A DNA stretch of 64,000 nucleotides from Eubacterium aggregans. GTDB taxonomy: Bacteria > Bacillota > Clostridia > Eubacteriales > Eubacteriaceae. The notes beneath the pieces were generated by a model. That model did no database searches. It had not been told where the DNA came from and saw only the letters and a program-made list of their open reading frames with translations. The stretch lies in the NCBI RefSeq assembly GCF_900107815.1, contig NZ_FNRK01000004.1, positions 111,928-175,927 on the forward strand, in the 5' to 3' direction. Shown one piece after another: positions 7,304 to 13,969 of the stretch (within the stretch, counting starts at the first letter, position 1; every line of letters begins with the position of its first letter). Position numbers and translations under genes: made by a program.

Positions 7304-8002
7304 CTATGCCTTCCCCAACACCTTCCCAACAATCCGTAGATCATCGGAAGCTGTGACGACAATGGGGGAATATTTTTGATTGAGTGAAATAAGAGAATGC
7401 CCTTGTCGGTCCATCTCCTTGATGAAACCTTCGCCATTAAATATAAAGATGCCGATTTGTCCGTCCCGGAGATCTTGCTGCTGTTTAACATAGACGATAT
7501 CCCCACTTTCATATTCTGGTTCCATGGAATCTCCAGATACCTGAACGGCAAAATTTGCATCGTGTGGTGCGTTTTTAAAAGTACGTAGCTCGTAATCATC
7601 GGAGTCCAGGAAAACGCCGGTCCCTGCTGAGGTCGGTAATAGATAAAGGGGAAGTTCACTTTCGTTGACACGGTCGCTTTCTGGCTGGCTGGTGCATCGT
7701 TCGTGTTCTTTGTTGAGGACCGTTGTTACGAGATCCTGACCGTAAGGGTCGAGGTCACGGTATTTTAAGATATGTTTTCTTTCTTCAATGGAAAAAACAT
7801 CCACACTATCAGAATCATCAAAGTCATCTAATGTACATCTTAAAACGCGCGCAAGCGATTTTAATGTTTCAAGTTTTGGATCTTTTGTTGTACCATTTAA
7901 AATTTTATTTAGAGTGCCCATAGGAACACCGGATTTAATAGAAAGCTCTTCAGTGGTTAGATGAAGGGCTTTTTTGTATTCATTAATTTTTTCAATACCC
8001 AT
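7304..8002 (-). CDS. CI-like phage repressor with LexA/S24 autopeptidase domain
   Basis: A 232-residue repressor. Residues 1-60 form an XRE-type helix-turn-helix (LTTEELSIKSGVPMGTLNKILNG). Residues about 118-232 are an S24 peptidase domain with the cleavable Ala-Gly pair (A126-G127), the catalytic serine S159 in GDSMEP and the lysine K195 in GFIKEM. It should hold the prophage silent and cleave itself when RecA filaments form, making the prophage SOS-inducible. It starts behind AAAGGAGAACGAC, downstream of its own consensus promoter, and faces the cro-like gene across three operators. Confidence 0.93.
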   Translation of the reverse strand: MGIEKINEYKKALHLTTEELSIKSGVPMGTLNKILNGTTKDPKLETLKSLARVLRCTLDDFDDSDSVDVFSIEERKHILKYRDLDPYGQDLVTTVLNKEHERCTSQPESDRVNESELPLYLLPTSAGTGVFLDSDDYELRTFKNAPHDANFAVQVSGDSMEPEYESGDIVYVKQQQDLRDGQIGIFIFNGEGFIKEMDRQGHSLISLNQKYSPIVVTASDDLRIVGKVLGKA

Positions 8003-8024
8003 TTTGTCGTTCTCCTTTGATTGT

Positions 8025-8053
8025 ATAATACGCCCTCATAATTCTTGTGTCAA
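8025..8053 (-). promoter_or_regulatory. Repressor promoter (PRM-like)
   Basis: Minus-strand TTGACA (8053-8048), 17 bp, TATTAT (8030-8025): consensus spacing, ending about 23 bp before the repressor start codon. The operator at 8064-8075 lies just upstream of its -35 box. Confidence 0.75.
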
Positions 8054-8063
8054 GCAAAAAAAT

Positions 8064-8147
8064 ACCGTCAACGGTAAATAATTTTCACAAATCGATTGAC
8101 ATAGACCGTTAACGGGTTTATTATATAAGAAAATAACCGTTAACGGT
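8064..8147. promoter_or_regulatory. Three CI/Cro operators
   Basis: ACCGTCAACGGT (8064-8075), ACCGTTAACGGG (8105-8116) and ACCGTTAACGGT (8136-8147) are 12-bp palindromes of one consensus. The second lies in the spacer of the rightward promoter and the third spans its start point, so binding there would block early transcription. The first sits upstream of the repressor promoter. Confidence 0.85.
8096..8124 (+). promoter_or_regulatory. Early rightward promoter (PR-like)
   Basis: TTGACA (8096-8101), 17 bp, TATTAT (8119-8124), just upstream of the cro-like gene. An operator lies within the spacer. Confidence 0.8.
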
Positions 8148-8164
8148 CAGAAAGGAGGATTGAA

Positions 8165-8395
8165 ATGTACCGTGTCTTAATCGGGAAAATGGCAGAACAT
8201 GGAGTTAAGCAAAAGGATTTGGCTGAGGAACTTGGTGTAAGTGAAAAAACCATCTATAACAAAATCCAAGGTAAGACCAGTTTTTCGTGGGATGAAGCCA
8301 ATAAAGTACGTAATTCTATTGAGCCAGGATTTCCTTTAGAGGAGTTGTTCAAATTCGAGAGTGAAAATCGAATTGTCAATCGGCTTAAGGCCTAG
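8165..8395 (+). CDS. Cro-like helix-turn-helix regulator
   Basis: A 76-residue XRE-type DNA-binding protein with a clear helix-turn-helix (VKQKDLAEELGVSEKTIYNKIQGKTSFSW, about residues 14-42) and no peptidase domain. It is divergent from the CI-like repressor and is the first gene on the PR transcript, the usual place for Cro. Its ribosome site is AGAAAGGAGGATTGAA. Its last seven codons (IVNRLKA) fall inside a 37-bp repeat that recurs upstream of the excisionase-like gene. Confidence 0.85.
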   Translation: MYRVLIGKMAEHGVKQKDLAEELGVSEKTIYNKIQGKTSFSWDEANKVRNSIEPGFPLEELFKFESENRIVNRLKA

Positions 8396-8407
8396 AAAGG
8401 AGGTGAG
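8371..8407 (+). repeat. 37-bp direct repeat, copy 1
   Basis: Starts AATTGTCAATCGGCTTAAGG, ends AGAAAGGAGGTGAG and matches 9324-9360 at 32 of 37 positions. It covers the 3' end of the cro-like gene and the next ribosome site. Confidence 0.85.
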
Positions 8408-8412
8408 GGGAA

Positions 8413-8544
8413 GTGCATCATTATATCTCGTCATACATTGAATCAGATGTACGATATGTCGAATCGTGGTTGCAAATCAATTTGTTTGGAAGGAGTTTCT
8501 GCTTTTGGAGAAAGCGAATACCCATTAAAAAAAGCCGCTGTTAG
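8413..8544 (+). CDS. Small basic aromatic protein
   Basis: A 43-codon frame starting with GTG, 6 bp after AAAGGAGGTGAGG. The product (VHHYISSYIESDVRYVESW...) is rich in aromatic and basic residues and ends KKSRC. The strong ribosome site and tight spacing after cro support a real gene. No function can be assigned. Its stop lies inside the stem of the opposing yjzC-like gene's terminator. Confidence 0.5.
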   Translation: MHHYISSYIESDVRYVESWLQINLFGRSFCFWRKRIPIKKSRC

Positions 8545-8556
8545 TAGTAGCGGCTT
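8527..8556 (-). terminator. Terminator of the yjzC-like gene
   Basis: AAGCCGCT (8532-8539) pairs with AGCGGCTT (8549-8556). Seven As on the left give a T-run on the minus strand. Confidence 0.8.
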
Positions 8557-8562
8557 CGATGT

Positions 8563-8730
8563 TTAAAGTCTTTCCCATTTACGTCCGGATTCCTGAGTCG
8601 GCGGTAGTCGATCACCTTGGTCGATATCAACAATGCGCGGATTTTGCACTTGTCCACCACGTGGACCGACTTCACGGTATTTGCCAGGTGTTTGATTGTC
8701 GGTACCTGGCTTGATTAAGTCTTTACCCAT
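8563..8730 (-). CDS. YjzC-like small protein
   Basis: A 55-residue protein (MGKDLIKPGTDNQTPGKYREVG...) with the layout of the YjzC family: an N-terminal KPGT segment, GxYxEVGPRGG, a PRIVDIDQGDRLPPTQ centre and a C-terminal W-E-R. It starts behind GAAAGGAGGAGCTGACA and ends at its own terminator. It is transcribed against the surrounding early genes, so it may be expressed in the lysogen. The biochemical role of the family is unknown. Confidence 0.72.
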   Translation of the reverse strand: MGKDLIKPGTDNQTPGKYREVGPRGGQVQNPRIVDIDQGDRLPPTQESGRKWERL

Positions 8731-8855
8731 TGTCAGCTCCTCCTTTCTATATGTTGAATTGATTCTATCAGAATCGGTAAATATTTACAATATATAGTCC
8801 AGTGTGCGTGTGGGTGTTAATTTTAATTTAAGGTTTTGAAAGGAGGTGGGAAGCA

Positions 8856-9044
8856 GTGAAAAAGAAGATCAAAGAATTAGAGCGCCGAGTGAAACGGTTA
8901 GAGAGAATGATTTATCGCCAAGCAAATCAGGATCTTAAGGCATTAAGCGAATCTGATTGTTGTGCCGGAGATCTTTTGACAATTGAAGACATAATTCAGT
9001 GTAAGATGCACGAAAAAAGCCAGTCATTCAACATCGTCAAATAA
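8856..9044 (+). CDS. Small coiled-coil protein
   Basis: A 62-residue protein with GTG start behind AAAGGAGGTGGGAAGCA. The first 25 residues (KKKIKELERRVKRLERMI) are a basic leucine-heptad coiled coil; the rest is acidic with a CC pair. No family recognised. The 3' end overlaps the terminator of the opposing gene. Confidence 0.55.
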   Translation: MKKKIKELERRVKRLERMIYRQANQDLKALSESDCCAGDLLTIEDIIQCKMHEKSQSFNIVK

Positions 9045-9051
9045 CTGGCTT
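9013..9051 (-). terminator. Terminator of the 9057-9248 gene
   Basis: AAGCCAGT (9017-9024) pairs with ACTGGCTT (9044-9051). An A-run to the left supplies the minus-strand T-run. It overlaps the last codons of the opposing coiled-coil gene. Confidence 0.75.
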
Positions 9052-9056
9052 GGTGC

Positions 9057-9248
9057 TTAGAAACCTTCGCCGAATACGAATTCCTCAGATGGATATAATT
9101 CTGAAGCAGCTTTTAAAAGTGCATCTTTTAAATCTGTTTCGACAAGAAATTCATGACGATCCAAACCTGCGGGGGCATCATCGCCATAAAACATTGTAAT
9201 CTTTTTTGGAGAACAAGATTTATCAATGCAGAAAGGCATTTTATCCAT
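9057..9248 (-). CDS. Small acidic hypothetical protein
   Basis: A 63-residue acidic protein (MDKMPFCIDKSCSPKKITMFYGDDAPAG...) starting behind AAGGAGGAATACCAAC and ending at its own terminator. It has a C-x4-C pair near the start and no recognisable domain. Like the yjzC-like gene it is a self-contained unit pointing against the early operon, inside the repeat-bounded islet. Confidence 0.6.
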   Translation of the reverse strand: MDKMPFCIDKSCSPKKITMFYGDDAPAGLDRHEFLVETDLKDALLKAASELYPSEEFVFGEGF

Positions 9249-9323
9249 GTTGGTATTCCTCCTTCCCTAGATTTCACCAAGCATGGTGATGATTTAAGTA
9301 TAGCAGGGGAGGATGGGTTAGGC

Positions 9324-9360
9324 AATTGTCAATCGACTTAAGACTCGGAAAGGAGGTGAG
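9324..9360 (+). repeat. 37-bp direct repeat, copy 2
   Basis: AATTGTCAATCGACTTAAGA... matches 8371-8407 at 32 of 37 positions. It keeps the coding sense of the cro 3' end (IVNRLK) with a silent CGG/CGA change, then supplies the ribosome site of the excisionase-like gene. Confidence 0.85.
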
Positions 9361-9364
9361 CAAA

Positions 9365-9556
9365 TTGAAAAATGAACGGATATCTGTCCCAGAAGCAGCA
9401 CAAATGATGGGGGCGACCTGTGACTTCATCCGGGCCGCCATGCAATTAAATCTAATTAATATTGGTGTGGCCCTGAGACGTCCAGGTAAGACACGGTACA
9501 CCTACTACATCTATCGAGACAAGGTAATTAAGTACATGGAAGGTAATGATTCATGA
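9365..9556 (+). CDS. Excisionase-like helix-turn-helix protein
   Basis: A 63-residue protein. TTG at 9365 is taken as start because AAAGGAGGTGAG ends 4 bp before it; an open stretch further upstream is repeat DNA. The sequence ISVPEAAQMMGATCDFIRAAMQLNLI is a winged-helix MerR/Xis-type helix, followed by a β-wing with GKTRYTYYIYRDKVIKYM. Such proteins direct the integrase to excise, or act as small early regulators. The 3' end overlaps the next start by ATGA. Confidence 0.7.
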   Translation: MKNERISVPEAAQMMGATCDFIRAAMQLNLINIGVALRRPGKTRYTYYIYRDKVIKYMEGNDS

Positions 9557-9702
9557 AGAAATATATTATCGCCACGGCCGCTGCTCTAGTGGTGGACTTG
9601 GCAGTCTGTTGGACACGCAGCACCCCGGCGATTGGTGGGGAGTGGCTGATGGTCGTGATGGCACCCGGTGGGGTGTGGGTTTGGGAGGATATTGTGAGAT
9701 GA
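9553..9702 (+). CDS. Small membrane or secreted protein
   Basis: A 49-residue frame coupled at both ends by ATGA overlaps. MKKYIIATAAALVVDLAV is a short basic-hydrophobic N-terminus like a signal anchor, followed by a Trp-rich tail. No family recognised; its existence rests on the overlaps. Confidence 0.45.
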   Translation: MKKYIIATAAALVVDLAVCWTRSTPAIGGEWLMVVMAPGGVWVWEDIVR

Positions 9703-10679
9703 ATGAACAGGAATTTAGACAGAAACAATCATTGCCATACGAGGCAAAGCTAAAACATGCGGAGCAACGAGCGTGGGAATTTTACGATGCCGTTGATAGT
9801 TGCCACGTAAGTGTCGGTGGATTGGATAGCATCACATTGCTTTTATGGCTAAGATCGATTGGAATTGACGTACCGGCAATTAGTGTGAGCCAACTCGAAG
9901 ACAAAAGCATCCAGGAGATCCATAAGGATTTAGGGATAGTCCCTCTCAAGGCAATAAAAAGCAAAGCGACTGTACTTAAAGAGTTTGGATTCCCCGTGAT
10001 CAGTAAACAAGTGGCTGGAAAAATTGCACTCTTGCAAAATCCAACCGATAAAAATAAAACGGTCCGAAACGCAATCATAACTGGAGATTGCGGAAAGCAA
10101 GGCGGTTATCGCAAAGGAACCCGAATGCGATTGCCTCAAAAGTGGTTGAATCTCTTTGGCGGTCCGGAAAATGATAAGTATGGAACAGATTATCAGACAG
10201 CACCATTTTTAGTCAGTAATAAATGCTGCTATTACCTCAAAGAAAAACCATGTAATGATTGGGCAAGAATACACAAAAGCAGTCCATATTTAGGGCTTAT
10301 GGCATCTGAGGGCGGTCAACGTGAAATGGCACTGGTCAGGAATGGTTGCAATTATTATGGGAAAACAGTCACACGATCAGCACCGTTTGCGATTTTTAGC
10401 AGACAAGATTTATTGCAATTGGCCTTAGATTTAGAAGTTCCGGTGCCAAAGATTTATGGTGAAATTGTCCGTGATCCAGACGGAACGCTGAGAACCACCC
10501 GGGCGCAAAGAACAGGGTGCTCAATGTGCGGATTTGGAATTCACCTGGAAAAGCGTCCACATCGGTTTGATCGATTGAGAGAGGACAACCCTAAAGAATG
10601 GCATTATTGGATGTACGATGTCGGGTGGGGTGAGGTGTTAGATTATATTGGAGTCGGATGGGAGGATATTCCTAAATAA
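9699..10679 (+). CDS. PAPS-reductase-family (PP-loop) phage protein
   Basis: A 326-residue adenine-nucleotide alpha-hydrolase-like protein. Start at 9699 (ATGA overlap) rather than the longer open frame. The PP-loop is HVSVGGLDSITLLLWL (about residues 34-49), where the usual SGGKDS reads VGGLDS. Later elements are YLGLMASEGGQRE and a CSMCGFG zinc/iron-type pair followed by HLEKRPHRF. Phage members of this family are annotated as phosphoadenosine-phosphosulfate reductase-like; true sulfate reduction is unlikely here. Nucleotide or DNA modification or defence evasion are possible roles, not shown by the sequence. Confidence 0.75.
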   Translation: MNEQEFRQKQSLPYEAKLKHAEQRAWEFYDAVDSCHVSVGGLDSITLLLWLRSIGIDVPAISVSQLEDKSIQEIHKDLGIVPLKAIKSKATVLKEFGFPVISKQVAGKIALLQNPTDKNKTVRNAIITGDCGKQGGYRKGTRMRLPQKWLNLFGGPENDKYGTDYQTAPFLVSNKCCYYLKEKPCNDWARIHKSSPYLGLMASEGGQREMALVRNGCNYYGKTVTRSAPFAIFSRQDLLQLALDLEVPVPKIYGEIVRDPDGTLRTTRAQRTGCSMCGFGIHLEKRPHRFDRLREDNPKEWHYWMYDVGWGEVLDYIGVGWEDIPK

Positions 10680-10681
10680 AA

Positions 10682-10713
10682 GCACCCCGGGACGTAGGAC
10701 TCCCGAAGGGTGC
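10682..10713. other. Hairpin after the PAPS-reductase-like gene
   Basis: GCACCC (10682-10687) pairs with GGGTGC (10708-10713), with an inner CGGGA/TCCCG helix. No T-run follows on the plus strand; a short T-run exists on the minus strand. It may protect or attenuate the early transcript. Confidence 0.4.
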
Positions 10714-10762
10714 AGGTAAAAATAGTTATCAACATTATACGACGAAATGGAGGAAAAAGCAA

Positions 10763-10945
10763 ATGACACGAAAAAACAGCCGATTAATCCAGGATGTCCC
10801 ACCTCATGGAACGGTATTCGATGATCGCTCTGAGGTGGAGCGAAATGAGGGGATGCCCCGTCGGGGCGGCGAAAAAACCCCGAAAGTGCTGGCCAAAAAT
10901 AAAATGAAGCACTGGATCCAGGATCGGTTTGAGCGGTGCGAGTAA
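10763..10945 (+). CDS. Small basic hypothetical protein
   Basis: A 60-residue, highly basic protein behind ATGGAGGAAAAAGCAA. Contains GMPRRGGEKTPKVLAKNK; no recognisable domain. Its stop shares a base with the next start (TAATG). Confidence 0.55.
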   Translation: MTRKNSRLIQDVPPHGTVFDDRSEVERNEGMPRRGGEKTPKVLAKNKMKHWIQDRFERCE

Positions 10946-11112
10946 TGACTAAAAAGCGAAAACTTACCATCGCTATCCGGGATATGATCTTTTTGAAAGA
11001 GCGGCATCCTTTCATGGGAATTTCCCTGGATTTAGCGATTGAAGCTCTAAAAAGAGAGCTGGAACAAACAAAAAAAGGAGGCGAGGGTATATGTATGGAT
11101 TACCCGGAGTGA
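10945..11112 (+). CDS. Small hypothetical protein
   Basis: A 55-codon frame (MTKKRKLTIAIRDMIFLKERHPF...) coupled to the preceding gene by TAATG and overlapping the next by 22 bp. The segment MGISLDLAIEALKRELEQ looks helical. No family recognised. Confidence 0.5.
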   Translation: MTKKRKLTIAIRDMIFLKERHPFMGISLDLAIEALKRELEQTKKGGEGICMDYPE

Positions 11113-11471
11113 TCGCCTTTAAAGGTTACCCTAACATTGAGGCCTACGAACTGCTCTTCGGGCCACTCGAGGATACCACACAGTACGTCATGACCAAACA
11201 AGATTTAGAGGATGTGGTTAGCAAACGGTGCGGGCCGTGGGTGTGGCACGCCCTTCAGACTGACGTTGAGGCTGAGCAAGACAGTGAAAGTGAACTAGAT
11301 TCTTTATATGAGGAAATGCGTTTCTGGGAGGATACGGCCAGAGAAGCTGCAGAAGCCCTCAAAGAGCTGTCTGCCAGCATCCGTGAGCGGAAGAAGTTTA
11401 CCGCATCGGCCAAAGAGAAGATTATCAAGGATATCGAGGATACCATCACTATTTTAGAGAAGGAGTTATGA
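11091..11471 (+). CDS. Hypothetical coiled-coil protein
   Basis: A 126-residue protein behind AAAAAAAGGAGGCGAGGGTAT. The first 55 residues are a compact domain with aromatic residues (GPWVWHAL); the rest is an acidic coiled coil ending in KEL. It lies in the early operon just upstream of recombination genes and overlaps the next gene by ATGA. Function unknown. Confidence 0.65.
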   Translation: MYGLPGVIAFKGYPNIEAYELLFGPLEDTTQYVMTKQDLEDVVSKRCGPWVWHALQTDVEAEQDSESELDSLYEEMRFWEDTAREAAEALKELSASIRERKKFTASAKEKIIKDIEDTITILEKEL

Positions 11472-11968
11472 TGAAGATGAAAATTAATTGTGTGTTTGAC
11501 AGTATTGAAGAAATGCAGACCTGGGCAAAGATGACCTGTGGGCTGCCCCTGGGAAGTGGCCAGCCTGTTCCGGTAGCCACTATGGAACAGACTTTCCCGA
11601 CGGAGGCTCCGACGGTTAATCCACTGCCGGTGGACCTCGCCCAAGCACCCGCACCGCAGATGCCGATCACAACGGCTGCACCGGTACCGCCAATCCAGCA
11701 GGTAGCGCCCGTAACACCCCCCGCGGCAGCACCATCCATTACGCCTGCTCCGACTACCCCCCTTACGCCGCCGCCGGTGACGGCTGTGGCACCGACCTAT
11801 ACCATTGAACAATTCCAGCAGGCCATGGTTGGCCTGATCGATGCCGGCCGGCAGGCGGAGCTACAGGCATTGCTTCAAAGTTTTGGGGCAACCTACCTGA
11901 CAGAAGTCAAGTCTGATCAATACCCGGCACTGGCTGCCCGCTTAAAAGAAATGGGGGTTACGGTATGA
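11468..11968 (+). CDS. Pro/Ala/Thr-rich early protein
   Basis: A 166-residue protein with a 30-residue N-terminal domain (MKMKINCVFDSIEEMQTWAKM), a long disordered Pro-Ala-Thr-Val linker (about residues 32-112), and a C-terminal helical domain (YTIEQFQQAMVGLIDAGRQAELQALLQSFG). This layout resembles small phage proteins that bridge DNA-processing partners. It overlaps the neighbouring genes at both ends and precedes the nuclease and SSB genes. No function is assigned. Confidence 0.6.
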   Translation: MMKMKINCVFDSIEEMQTWAKMTCGLPLGSGQPVPVATMEQTFPTEAPTVNPLPVDLAQAPAPQMPITTAAPVPPIQQVAPVTPPAAAPSITPAPTTPLTPPPVTAVAPTYTIEQFQQAMVGLIDAGRQAELQALLQSFGATYLTEVKSDQYPALAARLKEMGVTV

Positions 11969-13113
11969 CGACCCATGCCGTTTTGTCGGCCAGTGCCTCC
12001 AGTCGTTGGCTGGCCTGTCCGCCATCGGCCCGGATGGAGGCCCGGTATCCGGATACCACGAGCACCTATGCTGCAGAAGGTACCTTGGCCCATGCCATGG
12101 CCGAACTAAAGCTCACTAAGCACTATACCCCCATGGCTAAATCGGCATATACAAAGAAGCTGAATGCCCTAAAGAAAAATGAGTTGTATGCGCCGGAGAT
12201 GGATAGCCATACCGATGCCTATCTTGACCGCATCCAGCAGATCACCTATGGTGCCCCGGCGGCGCCCATGGTGGGCATTGAAAAACGGGTGGACTTTTCC
12301 GCCTGGGTGCCTGAGGGCTTTGGTACCGCAGACTGCGTCATCTTGTCCGGGACCCAGATGTGGGTTATTGATCTGAAGTATGGAAAAAATGTCGAAGTGT
12401 CTGCCAAGGACAATAGCCAGTTAAAGCTGTATGCCCTGGGGGCCTATGAAGCCTATAAGCTGCTATATCCCATCGATACGGTGACGACTTGCATCATCCA
12501 GCCTCGGATGGATAACTACTCTGAGTATATCTACACCCTGGAGGAGCTGCTGGGTTGGGCGGATACGGTTAAGCCGATAGCCGCCATGGCTCATTCTGGA
12601 ACGGGAGAAATCGTCCCGGGAGAGCATTGCAAGTTTTGTAAAGCAAAACCGGTCTGCACTGCCTATGGTCAGAAATTCCAGGAGGCAGAGAAGAAAGATC
12701 CAGCATTGATGGCCCCCGTAGAGATTGTGGCCATGTTAAATCGCCTGGAGGACCTGGTGGGCTACCAGAAGCAGTTAAAAGCCTACGCCCTGGCAGAAGC
12801 CCTTAAAGGTACTGAGATGCCCGGCATGAAGGTGGTGGAGGGACGGAGCAACCGGGCCTTTGCCGATATTGATGCCGCTTTTAAAAAGGTCATGGCCCAG
12901 GGGTACGCGGAATCGCTGCTGTATGAACGCAGCCCCATCACCCTAACCGCCGTTGAAAAGCTGATGGGCAAGAAAGCCTTTGAGGAAGTATTGTCTTCTG
13001 ACATCGTCAAACCCCAGGGAAAGCCCACCCTGGTACCCGTAACGGATAAACGGCCACCCTTTACACCAAAGTCGGCCGAAGATGATTTCAAGGACCTTGT
13101 GGTCCCATTTTAG
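11965..13113 (+). CDS. DUF2800 phage nuclease (Cas4/RecB-like)
   Basis: A 382-residue DUF2800 protein. It begins SASASSRWLACPPSARME, the usual N-terminus of these RecB/Cas4-type nucleases. The PD-(D/E)xK core is visible as GFGTADCVIL followed by VIDLKYGKNVEV (about residues 110-140) and a QLKLYALGA helix. A cysteine cluster GEHCKFCKAKPVC lies around residue 215 and, with the first cysteine, may bind an Fe-S cluster. It probably acts as an exonuclease in phage recombination or replication, paired with the SSB gene that follows. Confidence 0.87.
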   Translation: MTTHAVLSASASSRWLACPPSARMEARYPDTTSTYAAEGTLAHAMAELKLTKHYTPMAKSAYTKKLNALKKNELYAPEMDSHTDAYLDRIQQITYGAPAAPMVGIEKRVDFSAWVPEGFGTADCVILSGTQMWVIDLKYGKNVEVSAKDNSQLKLYALGAYEAYKLLYPIDTVTTCIIQPRMDNYSEYIYTLEELLGWADTVKPIAAMAHSGTGEIVPGEHCKFCKAKPVCTAYGQKFQEAEKKDPALMAPVEIVAMLNRLEDLVGYQKQLKAYALAEALKGTEMPGMKVVEGRSNRAFADIDAAFKKVMAQGYAESLLYERSPITLTAVEKLMGKKAFEEVLSSDIVKPQGKPTLVPVTDKRPPFTPKSAEDDFKDLVVPF

Positions 13114-13126
13114 GAGGTAACAACCA

Positions 13127-13927
13127 ATGAGTAATATTGTATTAGGCGAAGTCCGTTTTAGCTATGTCCATGTATTCCAGCCTTATTCCAGCCAACAGGG
13201 GGACCAGGGTCCCCGATATTCGACCACCATCCTGATTCCCAAAAGCAATGCCGCTTTGGTGCAGCAGGCCTTCCAGGCCATTGAAGCCGCCAAACAAGAA
13301 GGGGTGTCCAGTAAATGGAATGGCACCATGCCCGCCATGGTATCCTCTCCCATCTATGATGGGGACGGTACCCGCCCCAATGGGGAAGCCTTTGGCCCGG
13401 AATGCGCCGGCCACTATGTGCTGACCGCTTCCAGCTATCCCGATTACCCGCCTGAGGTAGTCGTGGGTCAGGACCGGCATCCTGCCACTGGGCAAAATGA
13501 GTTTTACTCCGGTTGCTATGGTTATGTATCTGTCGCATTTTTTGCCTACAACCATGGCCGCAATGGCATTCGCTGTTCTCTGGGTAACGTGTGGAAGACC
13601 CGGGACGGGGAACCCCTCTCCGGTGGACGGACGAAGGCATCCGATGACTTTGGGAATATCCAGGTTGCCGGTGGTTCCCCCTCCGCAGCACCGGGGGTGC
13701 CCCTGACCCAAAGCGGCTACGCACCGGGACAGCCTCCAGTTTATCCGGGACAGGTAGCCCCACAAGCGGGACAAGCGCCAGCCACGGTACCGGGTTATCC
13801 GCAGCAGGGGATTCCCACAGCACCGCAGCCTGCCTATCCAGGGCAGGCGGCCCCTATTTACCCCGCCGCACCTCAGCCGGTTTATCCGACAGCGGCGCCG
13901 ACGGGCACCGATATTTTAGGACTATGA
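13127..13927 (+). CDS. DUF2815 single-stranded-DNA-binding protein
   Basis: A 266-residue protein. Residues 1-190 match the DUF2815 fold, an OB-fold ssDNA-binding protein of the T7 gp2.5 kind (VRFSYVHVFQPY, YSTTILIPK, GCYGYVSVAFFAYNHGRNGIRCSLGNVWKTRDGEPL). The C-terminal 75 residues are a disordered Pro-Gly-Gln-Tyr-rich tail with repeated YPGQ units, ending TDILGL. SSB tails recruit partner enzymes, though acidic residues are sparse here. It lies between the DUF2800 nuclease and the polymerase. Confidence 0.87.
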   Translation: MSNIVLGEVRFSYVHVFQPYSSQQGDQGPRYSTTILIPKSNAALVQQAFQAIEAAKQEGVSSKWNGTMPAMVSSPIYDGDGTRPNGEAFGPECAGHYVLTASSYPDYPPEVVVGQDRHPATGQNEFYSGCYGYVSVAFFAYNHGRNGIRCSLGNVWKTRDGEPLSGGRTKASDDFGNIQVAGGSPSAAPGVPLTQSGYAPGQPPVYPGQVAPQAGQAPATVPGYPQQGIPTAPQPAYPGQAAPIYPAAPQPVYPTAAPTGTDILGL

Positions 13928-13929
13928 GT

Positions 13930-13948
13930 AAGGCCCTCCGGGGCCTTT
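13930..13948 (+). terminator. Short hairpin between SSB and polymerase genes
   Basis: AAGGCCC pairs with GGGCCTT (3-nt loop), followed by only a few Ts. Likely an attenuator or mRNA stabiliser that lowers polymerase expression relative to SSB rather than a full stop. Confidence 0.5.
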
Positions 13949-13969
13949 TAGCACCATAAAGGAGGGGCT

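Noticed and set aside
13800..13920. Tandem repeat array in the SSB gene
   Set aside because: It is a low-complexity YPGQ-type protein tail; the DNA repeats are irregular and coding.
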